DNA of 64,000 nucleotides from DASPKM01 sp035628135 (GTDB lineage Bacteria > Bacteroidota > Bacteroidia > Chitinophagales > Chitinophagaceae): positions 248,001 to 312,000 of the forward strand of contig DASPKM010000001.1 of the NCBI GenBank assembly GCA_035628135.1. The letters run 5' to 3'. A model generated the notes under the pieces. It was not told the origin of the DNA and searched no databases. It saw nothing but the letters and a program-made list of their open reading frames with translations. Positions 1-7,582 of the stretch are shown one piece after another (position 1 is the first letter of the stretch; each line of letters begins with the position of its first letter). A program made the translations under genes and the position numbers.

Positions 1-90
1 AAAGTAATAGTGCCCCGCCTTCAGGACAAGAGCACTATTGCTGAATTTTATCAATTCGGAATTTTCAACCGCTGTCGTAACTTCCCCAGC

Positions 91-1830
91 TTATTCGCGG
101 GAAACTACTATCCGCCCGCTAAACTGCCTTGCATTGCCAACCAGTTGCACAATGTAGGTGCCCTGCGGCAGCTGGGGGATCAGTATCTCATTAAAACCGA
201 TCATGCCCGTGATGTTCCTAACGAACATGGTCTGGCCGGACGGCGTCAATACCCGCATAGACGTGAATGGCTCATATATAGTAAGCCTCAGACGGTTGCC
301 TCTCACGATTCCGGGAACAAATGCGCCCGCCAGTTGTTTGTCCCACGAAGTAGTTACCACCGGTGAATATTCCGCCGTGCCATCGGCATTATTAATCCTT
401 AGCCTGTAATAAATTACACCGGTATTGGCTATGTGATGCTGAACCGAATAACTTGACCCGTTCAGGCTATTGGAAGCCGCCACAGCCTGGGCCAACTGGT
501 AATTCCTTCCGTCGAAGCTATACTCTACCTGGAAATTTTTCAGGTCTATTTCATACGTTGTTCTCCAGCTTACTTCTATATGATTGTTTTTCCGGATGGC
601 ATTGAAGTTCACCAACCGCAGCGGCAATTGGGTGTTGGTAGTTACCGTTGATACAGAACCCGCATTGAGGGATACTGCGTACAACTCCCCGTTTTCGGCT
701 TCGCCGAACGCGGCAATGCCTGTTGCCAGGGTTTGCGATGATACCCACCATCCGCCGCCGTTGGGCCTTATCTTATACGTATTGCCTGAGTAAAAATCAG
801 CAGCGATGTAATAACCGTATAAAGCCGGATACAACGAGCCGCGATACACCTGCCCACCAGTAACGGCCGCCGCGCCGGGAACCGGGTTCGGGTAGTCGTA
901 TACGGGAGCAATGTAACTGTTCTGTGGCCCGCAACCTGCCGTGTTGTACGCGACCGAACCTTCATAACACCTCCATCCAAAATTGGCCGATGGCGGTATG
1001 CCCGCTGCCAGATAGTTGATCTCTTCCCTTGCATCCTGTCCAACATCGCCTATCCACATATCGTACGTGAGCCGGTCGAAGCTCCACCGGAAAGGATTTC
1101 TAAGTCCAAGCGCAAAAATCTCGTCACGGACCGAGGGATCATCGGTATAAGGGTTGTCGGTAGGAATGGTATAATACGGTGCTATGTATGCGCTGTCGCC
1201 CGTGTTCACGCGCAGGCGGATCATTTTGCCCAGCAGGCTGTTGCCGTTCTGCGCATTGTTGAACGGGTCGCCGCCGCTGCCGCCATCGCCGGTGGCAAAA
1301 TACAGCATGCCATCGGAGCCGAACTGCAGCCTGCCGCCATTGTGATTGGTAAAGTTATCGCCGGTAGGCTTGGCTATGCTCAGCAATACCTTCCGCGAAG
1401 TATCGTCGGCTATATTGGGATTGGAGGCACGGGTCTGGTACCGTGCGATATTAATAAAGGTGGTGGTATTAGGACTGGAGCCTGTAGTAGTGGTATAGTA
1501 CACGTAAAAGAAACGGTTGGTTTCATAGTCGGGATGAAAGGCAAGGCTCAACAGGCCGCGCTCCCCACCCGAACTGATGCCCGATACCGTTACAAGGTCC
1601 CCGATATAAGCGTATGCCTGGCTGTATATCCTGATCACTCCTTCCTTCTGCACCACGAACAGGCGATTGGTTCCGTCGCCCGCGTTTACGATGTCGATAG
1701 GCTGGTTGAGACCCGTGATCACAGGGGTGTAAATAAGGTTCGGTTGTGCATGACCGGTTCCTGCCGAAAGAACCAGGGTGAGCAGTATGATTACAGGATA
1801 ATTGAGGTAAGGCGTAGCTTTTCTGTGCAT
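91..1830 (-). CDS. Secreted PQQ-type sugar dehydrogenase (GSDH family) with T9SS sorting domain
   Basis: 579 residues. An N-terminal signal peptide (hydrophobic stretch ending GHAQ, about residues 1-29) is followed by a six-bladed propeller of the glucose/sorbosone dehydrogenase family: LAFHPDYETNRFFYVYY, NHNGGRLQFGSDG, GLRNPFRWSFDR and GDVGQDAREE are the typical blade motifs. Family members oxidise sugars using pyrroloquinoline quinone, but many Bacteroidota homologues have no known substrate. After about residue 400 comes a linker of the type seen in T9SS cargo (LPLRLVNFNA...) and a C-terminal beta domain ending GTYIVQLVGN...GRIVVSRE. This resembles a type A sorting domain, so I infer secretion through the T9SS, whose SprA barrel is also in this window. 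A second GSDH-family gene lies at 52333-53763 but is a lipoprotein without the sorting tail. ATG start. The upstream region holds a terminator and an octamer repeat. Confidence 0.85.
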   Translation of the reverse strand: MHRKATPYLNYPVIILLTLVLSAGTGHAQPNLIYTPVITGLNQPIDIVNAGDGTNRLFVVQKEGVIRIYSQAYAYIGDLVTVSGISSGGERGLLSLAFHPDYETNRFFYVYYTTTTGSSPNTTTFINIARYQTRASNPNIADDTSRKVLLSIAKPTGDNFTNHNGGRLQFGSDGMLYFATGDGGSGGDPFNNAQNGNSLLGKMIRLRVNTGDSAYIAPYYTIPTDNPYTDDPSVRDEIFALGLRNPFRWSFDRLTYDMWIGDVGQDAREEINYLAAGIPPSANFGWRCYEGSVAYNTAGCGPQNSYIAPVYDYPNPVPGAAAVTGGQVYRGSLYPALYGYYIAADFYSGNTYKIRPNGGGWWVSSQTLATGIAAFGEAENGELYAVSLNAGSVSTVTTNTQLPLRLVNFNAIRKNNHIEVSWRTTYEIDLKNFQVEYSFDGRNYQLAQAVAASNSLNGSSYSVQHHIANTGVIYYRLRINNADGTAEYSPVVTTSWDKQLAGAFVPGIVRGNRLRLTIYEPFTSMRVLTPSGQTMFVRNITGMIGFNEILIPQLPQGTYIVQLVGNARQFSGRIVVSRE

Positions 1831-1872
1831 AGACTGGTGGTTTGAAGAATTTGCACAAATTTGATGCCGCCG

Positions 1873-1903
1873 AAAAAAAAATGAACGGCGCTCATTTTTT
1901 TTT
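1873..1903 (-). terminator. A/T-flanked perfect hairpin, likely intrinsic terminator of mdh
   Basis: Nine A, TGA, a seven-base loop (ACGGCGC), TCA, nine T form a perfect 12-bp stem. On the minus strand it ends in a U-run, so it can end the transcript of the malate dehydrogenase gene upstream. Its symmetry means it could work in both directions. It lies 43 bases upstream of the sugar dehydrogenase start. Confidence 0.6.
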
Positions 1904-2047
1904 GGTCATTGGTCAATAGGCCATTGGGTCAATAAGTCAATAAGTCAATAGGTCAATAGGATTAAAATTAATTGGGCCATTAAATCGTTCGGGAAAATTT
2001 CCCAATGGCTCAATGACCCAATGACTTAATGACTCAATGACTTGATA
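1904..2047. repeat. Octamer inverted repeat, copy 1 (GTCAWTRR family)
   Basis: The left arm (about 1904-1960) is a run of GTCATTGG/GTCAATAA/GTCAATAG units with period 8. The right arm (about 2001-2047) is the complementary series (CAATGACC, CAATGACT, TAATGACT). About 40 bases of A/T-rich sequence separate the arms. It lies after the mdh stop codon. Four related copies lie at 10178, 19716, 46314 and 49043. Confidence 0.8.
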
Positions 2048-2056
2048 ACCGATGCC

Positions 2057-2986
2057 CTATAAAGTTTTCAGCACATCGTTCATGCTTCGTACTGCTTCGG
2101 CGCTTTTGTTGAACAGGGCTTTTTCTTCTTCGTTGAGATTGAAGTCGATGATTTTTTCCCAGCCATTCCTGCCGATGACTACGGGCACACCGAGGCAAAT
2201 GTCTTGTTGGCCATATTCGCCTTCGAGGCTTACGCAGCAGGTAAATAATTTCTTTTCATCGCGTACAATGCTTTCCACCAGGGCCGCCCCGGCTGCTCCG
2301 GGTGCATACCAGGCCGAGGTACCGATAAGCTTGGTAAGGGTTGCGCCGCCTACCATGGTGTCGGACACGATTTGTTTTTGTTGTTCGGGGCTGAGGAAGT
2401 TGGAAACTGGTACGCTGTTCCAGGTGGCAAATCGTATCAGGGGTATCATGGTGGTGTCGCCGTGTCCGCCTACTACCAACGCATTCAAATCGTTGGGCGA
2501 ACAGTTCAGGGCCATGCTCAGGTAACATTTAAAGCGTGCGCTGTCGAGCGTGCCGCCCATGCCTATGATCCTGTGCTTGGGCAATCCGCTCGATTGCAGG
2601 GCCAGGTAGGTCATGGTATCCATTGGATTGCTTATGACGATAATGATGGCGTTGGGTGAATGTTTCAGGATGTTTTCGGTTACGCCTTTTACAATGCCCG
2701 CATTGGTGCCGATGAGCTCTTCCCGCGTCATGCCGGGTTTGCGGGGAATGCCCGACGTAATCACTACCACGTCGCTGCCCGCGGTTTTTGCATAATCGTT
2801 GGTGCTGCCGGTGATTTTTGTATCGAAGCCGAGGAGGGAGGCGGTCTGGGTCATGTCGAGGGCCTTGCCTTCGGCCAATCCTTCTTTGATGTCCAGTAAA
2901 ACCAGTTCTTCGCAGAGTTCCTTACGGGCAATGTTATCGGCACAGGTGGCTCCGACGGCCCCGGCGCCTACAACAGTAACTTTCAT
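2057..2986 (-). CDS. mdh: Malate dehydrogenase (LDH-like type)
   Basis: 309 residues, normal length for the LDH-like malate dehydrogenases. It interconverts malate and oxaloacetate with NAD in the citric acid cycle, in the cytoplasm. Visible features: N-terminal Rossmann motif GAGAVG (residues 7-12); Asp32 at the end of the second strand, expected to bind the NAD ribose; the active-site loop R82-K-P-G-M-T-R88, where Arg82 marks malate rather than lactate specificity; Asp148/Arg151 (LDSARF); and catalytic His175 in GGHGD. ATG start. A TACCTTTG box lies 40 bases upstream. The gene stands alone, followed by an octamer repeat and a terminator-like hairpin. Assignment is firm. Confidence 0.95.
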   Translation of the reverse strand: MKVTVVGAGAVGATCADNIARKELCEELVLLDIKEGLAEGKALDMTQTASLLGFDTKITGSTNDYAKTAGSDVVVITSGIPRKPGMTREELIGTNAGIVKGVTENILKHSPNAIIIVISNPMDTMTYLALQSSGLPKHRIIGMGGTLDSARFKCYLSMALNCSPNDLNALVVGGHGDTTMIPLIRFATWNSVPVSNFLSPEQQKQIVSDTMVGGATLTKLIGTSAWYAPGAAGAALVESIVRDEKKLFTCCVSLEGEYGQQDICLGVPVVIGRNGWEKIIDFNLNEEEKALFNKSAEAVRSMNDVLKTL

Positions 2987-3025
2987 TACATAAGCATTTT
3001 ATGGTGAGGAGAATATTTTGAGGGG

Positions 3026-3033
3026 CAAAGGTA
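3026..3033 (-). promoter_or_regulatory. Probable -7 box of mdh promoter
   Basis: On the minus strand TACCTTTG matches the Bacteroidota -7 consensus TAnnTTTG exactly, 40 bases before the mdh ATG. I see no good -33 TTTG at the right distance, so this rests on one box. Confidence 0.4.
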
Positions 3034-3044
3034 AGGGGTGGAGG

Positions 3045-3575
3045 TCAATCCTGCTTGAACTCCTTTGCCAGGCGTTCTGTGTTTACATTCCCTTCGAAAG
3101 TGGTAATGAGCGCGCCCTTGCTGTTGTACAATGCCAGGTAAGGCAAATTGAACATGCGGTAGAAAGGAGGGAGGAAATATTTGGTATCGCGGCCCAGTTT
3201 GATATTGGAATGCCGGCCCAGTTTGTATTTCTCGTGAAAGGCCTTGAGCTGGTCAAAAGGCTGGTAGGACGCAAACACGATCTGGACATTCTTAAATTTT
3301 TCAATGTCTTTCAGCAGGTCTTCCGTTTGGTGCTGGCAATGGTCGCAGTCGGGACTGAAGAACATCAGCAACAGGGGCGTGTTTTGCTGCAGGTTTTCTT
3401 TTGTAAACGTGGTGCTGTCCAGTTGTAATAGTTCAAATGGCGGAATGGTAGGAAAACGGAGGTAGGCGGCCTTTATGCTATCGGCCTTATGGTTATGGCT
3501 CTGGGCCTGTGTGCACATGGCCAGCGCGGACAATAACAATATGGTGATGAGTGCTTTCAGGTCTATTTTTTTCAA
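3045..3575 (-). CDS. Secreted thioredoxin-fold (TlpA-like) protein
   Basis: 176 residues with a signal peptide (hydrophobic core ITILLLSALAM, cleavage near TQAQ) and a thioredoxin fold holding the redox motif C-D-H-C (FFSPDCDHCQHQ), then a KYFLPPFYRMFNLPYLALYN segment carrying the expected cis-Pro region. A periplasmic thiol-disulfide role is inferred; the substrate is unknown. The only start that keeps the signal peptide is TTG at 3575, since the first ATG falls inside the hydrophobic core. It lies 23 bases downstream of the frameshifted small gene at 3599-3885, in the same direction, so the two may once have been one transcript. Confidence 0.8.
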   Translation of the reverse strand: MKKIDLKALITILLLSALAMCTQAQSHNHKADSIKAAYLRFPTIPPFELLQLDSTTFTKENLQQNTPLLLMFFSPDCDHCQHQTEDLLKDIEKFKNVQIVFASYQPFDQLKAFHEKYKLGRHSNIKLGRDTKYFLPPFYRMFNLPYLALYNSKGALITTFEGNVNTERLAKEFKQD

Positions 3576-3598
3576 AACTAATATTTATCTCATTTCGA

Positions 3599-3885
3599 TT
3601 ATTTTTCCTTTGCCCAATATGGTTCGACCGTAAATTCTTCTCCTGGACTGAACCTATCATTGTTAATCATTCCCTTTATAAAAGCAATATTCACTAATCC
3701 CCAATTGCCCGGCATCAAAGCCTCCCTGTCGATTAAATCAATTCGACCGGAAATCCTGGATTTTCTCCTTCAAAACTAAATAGAGGGCGATAGCCACTTA
3801 TAAAAGGAACCTGGCGAACATTTTCGCCGGAGAGAAGCTCTATCCTTGCTAATACGCTGACCCGTTCCTCCATAATTAATATCAT
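3599..3885 (-). pseudogene. Frameshifted small gene resembling an EF-Tu C-terminal-domain-like protein
   Basis: No intact gene lies between 3576 and 4001, but the minus strand holds two abutting frames that read as one protein. Frame 1, from ATG 3885 (or ATG 3873) to TAA 3733, gives MEERVSVLARIELLSG, then FISGYRPLFSFEGE. Frame 2, read from about 3760 to TAA 3599, gives ISGRIDLIDREALMPGNWG, then ending EPYWAKEK. Joined, they make about 95 residues, and the span (287 bases) is one base short of a multiple of three. The pattern (RIELLS...SGYRP.F.F...GxIxL....ALMPG) looks like the third domain of elongation factor Tu, which also exists as small free-standing proteins in Bacteroidota. I read it as decayed by one indel near 3740-3760. 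A sequencing error is the other explanation. Confidence 0.6.
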
Positions 3886-3962
3886 TTACCCCCGAAATTC
3901 GGCAATCCCAAAACCCCGCGCAATACCCGGAAAAAATAATGCCGGAAAAAAATTTGGTGAAT

Positions 3963-3996
3963 TACGAAACTTCCGTACATTTACGAAAACTTCGTA
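3963..3996 (+). promoter_or_regulatory. Tandem palindromic operators, probably for BlaI
   Basis: TACGAAAACTTCGTA (3982-3996) is a perfect 6+6 palindrome with a 3-base spacer. TACGAAACTTCCGTA (3963-3977) is an imperfect second copy centred 19 bp upstream. They end 5 bases before the BlaI start codon at 4002. BlaI/MecI repressors bind dyads over their own promoters, so autoregulation is the natural inference. Confidence 0.7.
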
Positions 3997-4001
3997 GATA
4001 T

Positions 4002-4367
4002 ATGGAAAAACTGACCCGCCAGGAAGAAGAAGCCATGCTGGCCATCTGGAAAATAGGAGAAGGCAACGTAAAGCAGTTCCTCGACAAAATGGACGATCCC
4101 AAACCGCCATACACCACACTGGCCTCCACCGTTAAAAACCTGGAGAAAAAAGGATACCTCAGCAGCCGCCTCCTCGGCAACACCTATCTCTACAAACCCG
4201 CCATCCGCGAAGCAGACTATAAAAAGATATTTATGAGCGGCGTGGTCAAAAACTATTTTTCTGATTCCTACAAAGAGCTCGTCAACTTCTTTGTACAGCA
4301 AAAAAAGCTAAGCCCGAAAGAATTGAAAGAGATCATCGACATGATCGAATCTGGTAAAAGCAAATAA
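4002..4367 (+). CDS. BlaI/MecI-family transcriptional repressor
   Basis: 121 residues, typical of the family: an N-terminal winged helix (LTRQEEEAMLAIWKIGEGNV, then PYTTLASTVKNLEKKGYL as the recognition region) and a C-terminal dimerisation helix pair. BlaI proteins repress their own operon until cleaved by a partner membrane protease of family M56, and that partner starts 6 bases downstream. An in-frame ATG at 3939 would put both palindromic operators inside the gene, so I chose ATG 4002, which also starts at the family's usual N-terminus. In Bacteroidota such pairs often have nothing to do with beta-lactams. Confidence 0.9.
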   Translation: MEKLTRQEEEAMLAIWKIGEGNVKQFLDKMDDPKPPYTTLASTVKNLEKKGYLSSRLLGNTYLYKPAIREADYKKIFMSGVVKNYFSDSYKELVNFFVQQKKLSPKELKEIIDMIESGKSK

Positions 4368-4373
4368 ACAGCT

Positions 4374-6521
4374 ATGAGCGACATCTTTCAATACCTGCTG
4401 AAGTGGTCCATCGCCCTGGCCGTGGTGTTCCTGTTTTACCGCTTCGCACTGCGCCCGCTTACGTTTTACCAATGGAACCGCCGCTACCTTATCGTATACT
4501 CGTTGCTGGCCTTTTTGATACCATTCGTAAACCTTTACACTTACATGCAGCCGCAGCGCCTCCAGGGCATTGCCATCGTACAATACATCCCAGCCATCAC
4601 CATCAACCCGGGAACGGGGAATCCCGAGGCGGCGCAACGCTCCATCGATCCATTATTGATCGCAGGCCTGGTAATGCTCGCGGGTTCGCTGGTATTGCTG
4701 GCAAGGCTGGCCATTCAATGGTATTCGCTTGTCCGTATCCGTAAGAATGCGGTGCGGCTCTACCATCCCCATGCCAATGTGTACCATGTGGATGAAAACG
4801 TGATACCGTTTTCTTTCGGCAATGCCATTTTCGTGAATACATCGCTCCACACCGAAAAAGAGCTGAACGATATTATCCTGCACGAATTTGTGCACGTGCG
4901 GCAAAAACATTCATTCGACATTATCTGGAGCGAGGTACTGTGCATCCTCAACTGGTACAACCCATTTGCATGGTGCATCCGCCACGCCATACGGCAGAAC
5001 CTTGAATTTATAGCAGACCAGGCGGTGCTGCAACACGGCCTCGACAAAAAGACCTATCAATACCATTTGCTTAAAGTAATAGGCAGTCCCCAATACAGTA
5101 TAGCTAACAATTTCAATTTTTCTTCCTTAAAAAAACGAATAGCCATGATGAACAGGTTAAAAAGCGCCAGGCTGCACCTGGTAAAATTTCTCTTTGCGTT
5201 GCCCCTGCTGGCAGTGCTACTGGTTGCCTTCCGCGCACACAATTCCGAAAGCTGGCGCCAGCCCGATGCAGCTGATACCGCCGATACCACCAAAAAACCA
5301 AAGCGCCAACAAGAGTCTGTAGAAATCAGGTTAGTTCATTTAAAAGAGTTTTACAAATTAAATCCCTCGGTTAAAGAAGTGGCCTGGTCCGATGAAGACG
5401 AGATCATTATCTATCGGAAAAATGGACAGCGCGAAGCGTATAACCTGCACATTACACAGGATATGCAAGAATTCCGCAGGCGTTATTCTGCGCTCCCCAC
5501 CATTATTTCCAAAGAGGTGCGGCTAGACAAGGATGTAGAAATAAGAGACGCGCCGGATCCCGATGAGCCGGTTGTTGATATTCAAATCTCCGACGAAGCC
5601 GCGGGGCAACTGAAGCTCATTGCACGTTCCGATGCCCATCTCAAAGATCTGATGAAGCGCCACCCGGAAATTGAGACGGCCATGTTCCACAACGGGCAAC
5701 TCATCGTGAAAAAGAAAGATGGTACCGTGGAAAATTACACGCCGTCCCAAAAAGAAGACGTTAAACGCTTTCAGGAAAGGTACGGAGCACCACCTCCGCA
5801 GCCGCCGCCGCCCCCGCGCGTCATTAAAGTAGTTCCATCTGCGCCCACGCTTCCCGAAGGAGTGACCAGCGTTGAAACAGACAACTATGTAATGAAGATC
5901 ACGCGCAAGGACGGTGTAGTGGAAACCTACGACCTGAAAGTGAGCTCACAAAAAGCCGCCGCGGAAAAAAAGTATGGAGAAATCCTGGTGCTGGATGAAA
6001 TTCCCGTGAAAGTCTATGAAGAAATACGCGCTGACAAATCTTCGGTTATAGAAGTCCCTGTGAAAGTAAAAAAAGCGGATGAAGCAAGGACCTCCAATAT
6101 ACATGTTGAAGCTAAAAGCGATGTGTACAACGATGAAACAATAGTATTGAATGGTGTAAAGGTGATATTGGATGACGAGCAGGCCTTTACCGCTGATAGC
6201 GTAGTGGTGCATACCGGCGCACGGGAAGCGAACGGTAAGATCCGGTCCGATATAAAACCTGTGTTCTACATTAACGGCAAACGCTCCGCGGAGCAAAATC
6301 CTGAATTAATAATGGAAGCTTCCGTAGCCTCGCATGCGGAGATCGTTACAGATGTGAACGTGGTAGTGGCCCACGGTGAGCAAGCGAACAAAGCCATCAT
6401 CAATATCATAACCAAAGAAAATACGCACAACGTTTCGGCCTATATTTCAAAAGAATCTATCAGGATCATACAGGATACCAAAAAGCAAAAAGAAAAGGAA
6501 AAGCCGGTCAACTATCGATAA
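4374..6521 (+). CDS. BlaR1-like M56 membrane metallopeptidase with three periplasmic repeats
   Basis: 715 residues. The N-terminal half has membrane helices (about 8-28, 38-58, 93-113) and the zinc protease motif H170-E-F-V-H174, followed by LEFIADQAV as in M56 proteins; another helix lies at about 268-286. Instead of the penicillin-binding sensor of BlaR1, the C-terminal part carries three related units of about 45 residues (329-371, 430-471, 494-535) with the pattern hydrophobic-x-V...I.rKdG..E.Y......F...YG. Then follow a proline-rich linker (474-482, between units 2 and 3) and a tail whose KAIINIITKEN recalls the end of TonB-receptor plug domains. I infer that it senses an envelope signal and cleaves the repressor encoded just upstream. 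The signal is unknown. A strong terminator follows the stop codon. Confidence 0.85.
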   Translation: MSDIFQYLLKWSIALAVVFLFYRFALRPLTFYQWNRRYLIVYSLLAFLIPFVNLYTYMQPQRLQGIAIVQYIPAITINPGTGNPEAAQRSIDPLLIAGLVMLAGSLVLLARLAIQWYSLVRIRKNAVRLYHPHANVYHVDENVIPFSFGNAIFVNTSLHTEKELNDIILHEFVHVRQKHSFDIIWSEVLCILNWYNPFAWCIRHAIRQNLEFIADQAVLQHGLDKKTYQYHLLKVIGSPQYSIANNFNFSSLKKRIAMMNRLKSARLHLVKFLFALPLLAVLLVAFRAHNSESWRQPDAADTADTTKKPKRQQESVEIRLVHLKEFYKLNPSVKEVAWSDEDEIIIYRKNGQREAYNLHITQDMQEFRRRYSALPTIISKEVRLDKDVEIRDAPDPDEPVVDIQISDEAAGQLKLIARSDAHLKDLMKRHPEIETAMFHNGQLIVKKKDGTVENYTPSQKEDVKRFQERYGAPPPQPPPPPRVIKVVPSAPTLPEGVTSVETDNYVMKITRKDGVVETYDLKVSSQKAAAEKKYGEILVLDEIPVKVYEEIRADKSSVIEVPVKVKKADEARTSNIHVEAKSDVYNDETIVLNGVKVILDDEQAFTADSVVVHTGAREANGKIRSDIKPVFYINGKRSAEQNPELIMEASVASHAEIVTDVNVVVAHGEQANKAIINIITKENTHNVSAYISKESIRIIQDTKKQKEKEKPVNYR

Positions 6522-6530
6522 TGCCTTGGG

Positions 6531-6559
6531 GCGCCGGCTATAGGCCGGCGCTTTCTTTT
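6531..6559 (+). terminator. GC-rich intrinsic terminator after the blaI-M56 operon
   Basis: GCGCCGGC (6531-6538), loop TATAG, GCCGGCGC (6544-6551), then TTTCTTTT. The stem starts 10 bases after the M56 stop codon. It overlaps the last codons of the convergent methyltransferase, so its sequence also encodes that protein's final Ser-Ala-Gly-Leu. Confidence 0.8.
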
Positions 6560-7386
6560 ATCCGCTCCCGGCAGATCTTTATATAATCCACGGGGTGAAC
6601 TTTGTGTAATATGACGTCCTCGTTTTTTTCTATCCCGATGAACTTTCTTTTTTCCATGATGGCCGACAGCAGGAAGCTGCCGCTGCCACAGGCATTGTCC
6701 AGGACGATATCTCCCGGGTTGGTGTAGGTCCTGATAAGGTAACGTCCCAATTCTACCGGCTTCTGTGTCGGATGAATGACCTTTCCTTCCGATTCCGCGG
6801 TTTTGGTATAAACGAAATCGTGTATATCCTGCTCCTCGAAGGCCACAACATCGTTAGGATACCTGCCTCCATTGCTCTTAACATGGTGTGGCCTGAAATC
6901 GCCATAACTACCGGTAAACTGATCTTTGCGAACGCCTTTATCATAAGGCTCGCCCTCGGTCATTTGCGGGTTATACACAGGCTGCTTCCTGTAAAAGATG
7001 CAGATGTCTTCATGCTTTCGCAGTGGCTGGATTTTAACGTTCAGGAAATTAGTTGGCTTCGATTTTATCCAGACTATCTTGTACCTGAACAGTTTTTCAT
7101 TGCTCAGGATCAGCTTAGCGGTAAATACACCCTGCGCCGTCAGTGCTATGCACCCATGATCTTTTACGATGCGCTCATACTCAGCCCACAACCTTTGCAA
7201 ATCGATCACGGAATCCCATTTGTTTTGGGTTGTTCCATAAGGCAAGTCGCATAGTACCATGTCGATAGACTTGTCAGGTATTCCTTTCATCACCTCGAGG
7301 CAATCGCCCTGGATGACCTTATTTATGAAATCATCGATTGTTGTATTTGTATCTGCGTTTTCAGTTTTTTTACCCGATTTAACCAT
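6538..7386 (-). CDS. Orphan adenine-N6/cytosine-N4 DNA methyltransferase (beta class)
   Basis: 282 residues. The catalytic motif IV D-L-P-Y (LCDLPYGTTQNKWD, about residue 47) comes before the SAM-binding motif I (LDNACGSGSF, about residue 235), the order of beta-class DNA methyltransferases. The target sequence cannot be read. No restriction endonuclease gene is adjacent, so it is an orphan; the short form and the NKWDSVIDL region are common in phage- or island-borne enzymes. It has a clear Shine-Dalgarno (GAGGAG, 8 bases before ATG), unusual for Bacteroidota chromosomal genes and in line with transfer. It is convergent to the M56 gene, and its stop codon lies inside that gene's terminator. 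Confidence 0.88.
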   Translation of the reverse strand: MVKSGKKTENADTNTTIDDFINKVIQGDCLEVMKGIPDKSIDMVLCDLPYGTTQNKWDSVIDLQRLWAEYERIVKDHGCIALTAQGVFTAKLILSNEKLFRYKIVWIKSKPTNFLNVKIQPLRKHEDICIFYRKQPVYNPQMTEGEPYDKGVRKDQFTGSYGDFRPHHVKSNGGRYPNDVVAFEEQDIHDFVYTKTAESEGKVIHPTQKPVELGRYLIRTYTNPGDIVLDNACGSGSFLLSAIMEKRKFIGIEKNEDVILHKVHPVDYIKICRERIKESAGL

Positions 7387-7405
7387 GGTTGCGCTCCTCT
7401 TATCT

Positions 7406-7413
7406 CAAATTTA
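7406..7413 (-). promoter_or_regulatory. Probable -7 box for the methyltransferase gene
   Basis: The minus strand reads TAAATTTG, an exact TAnnTTTG match, 19 bases before the ATG, with GAGGAG in between as ribosome binding site. No convincing -33 TTTG at 19-21 bases. Confidence 0.4.
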
Positions 7414-7527
7414 GGATTCCACTTTCCTAAATGCCCCGGAAATTTCAAAGCGTGCATAACCTGTTAACCAGGAAAACCCATGATAAACAACGGATAATTT
7501 AAACCGCTTCTGTGACCGTTTTTTATG

Positions 7528-7535
7528 TAGTTTTG
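7528..7535 (+). promoter_or_regulatory. Probable -7 box for efp
   Basis: TAGTTTTG matches the Bacteroidota -7 consensus exactly and lies 47 bases before the efp ATG. The -33 element is not clear. Confidence 0.45.
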
Positions 7536-7582
7536 CCGCCGCTGAAAAACCGACAACCAATTATCAAATTTCAAAAGCATCT

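Noticed and set aside
1904..2047. Short tandem repeats that might be a CRISPR array
   Set aside because: Units are 8 bp with no unique spacers, arranged as inverted arms, and no cas gene is present.
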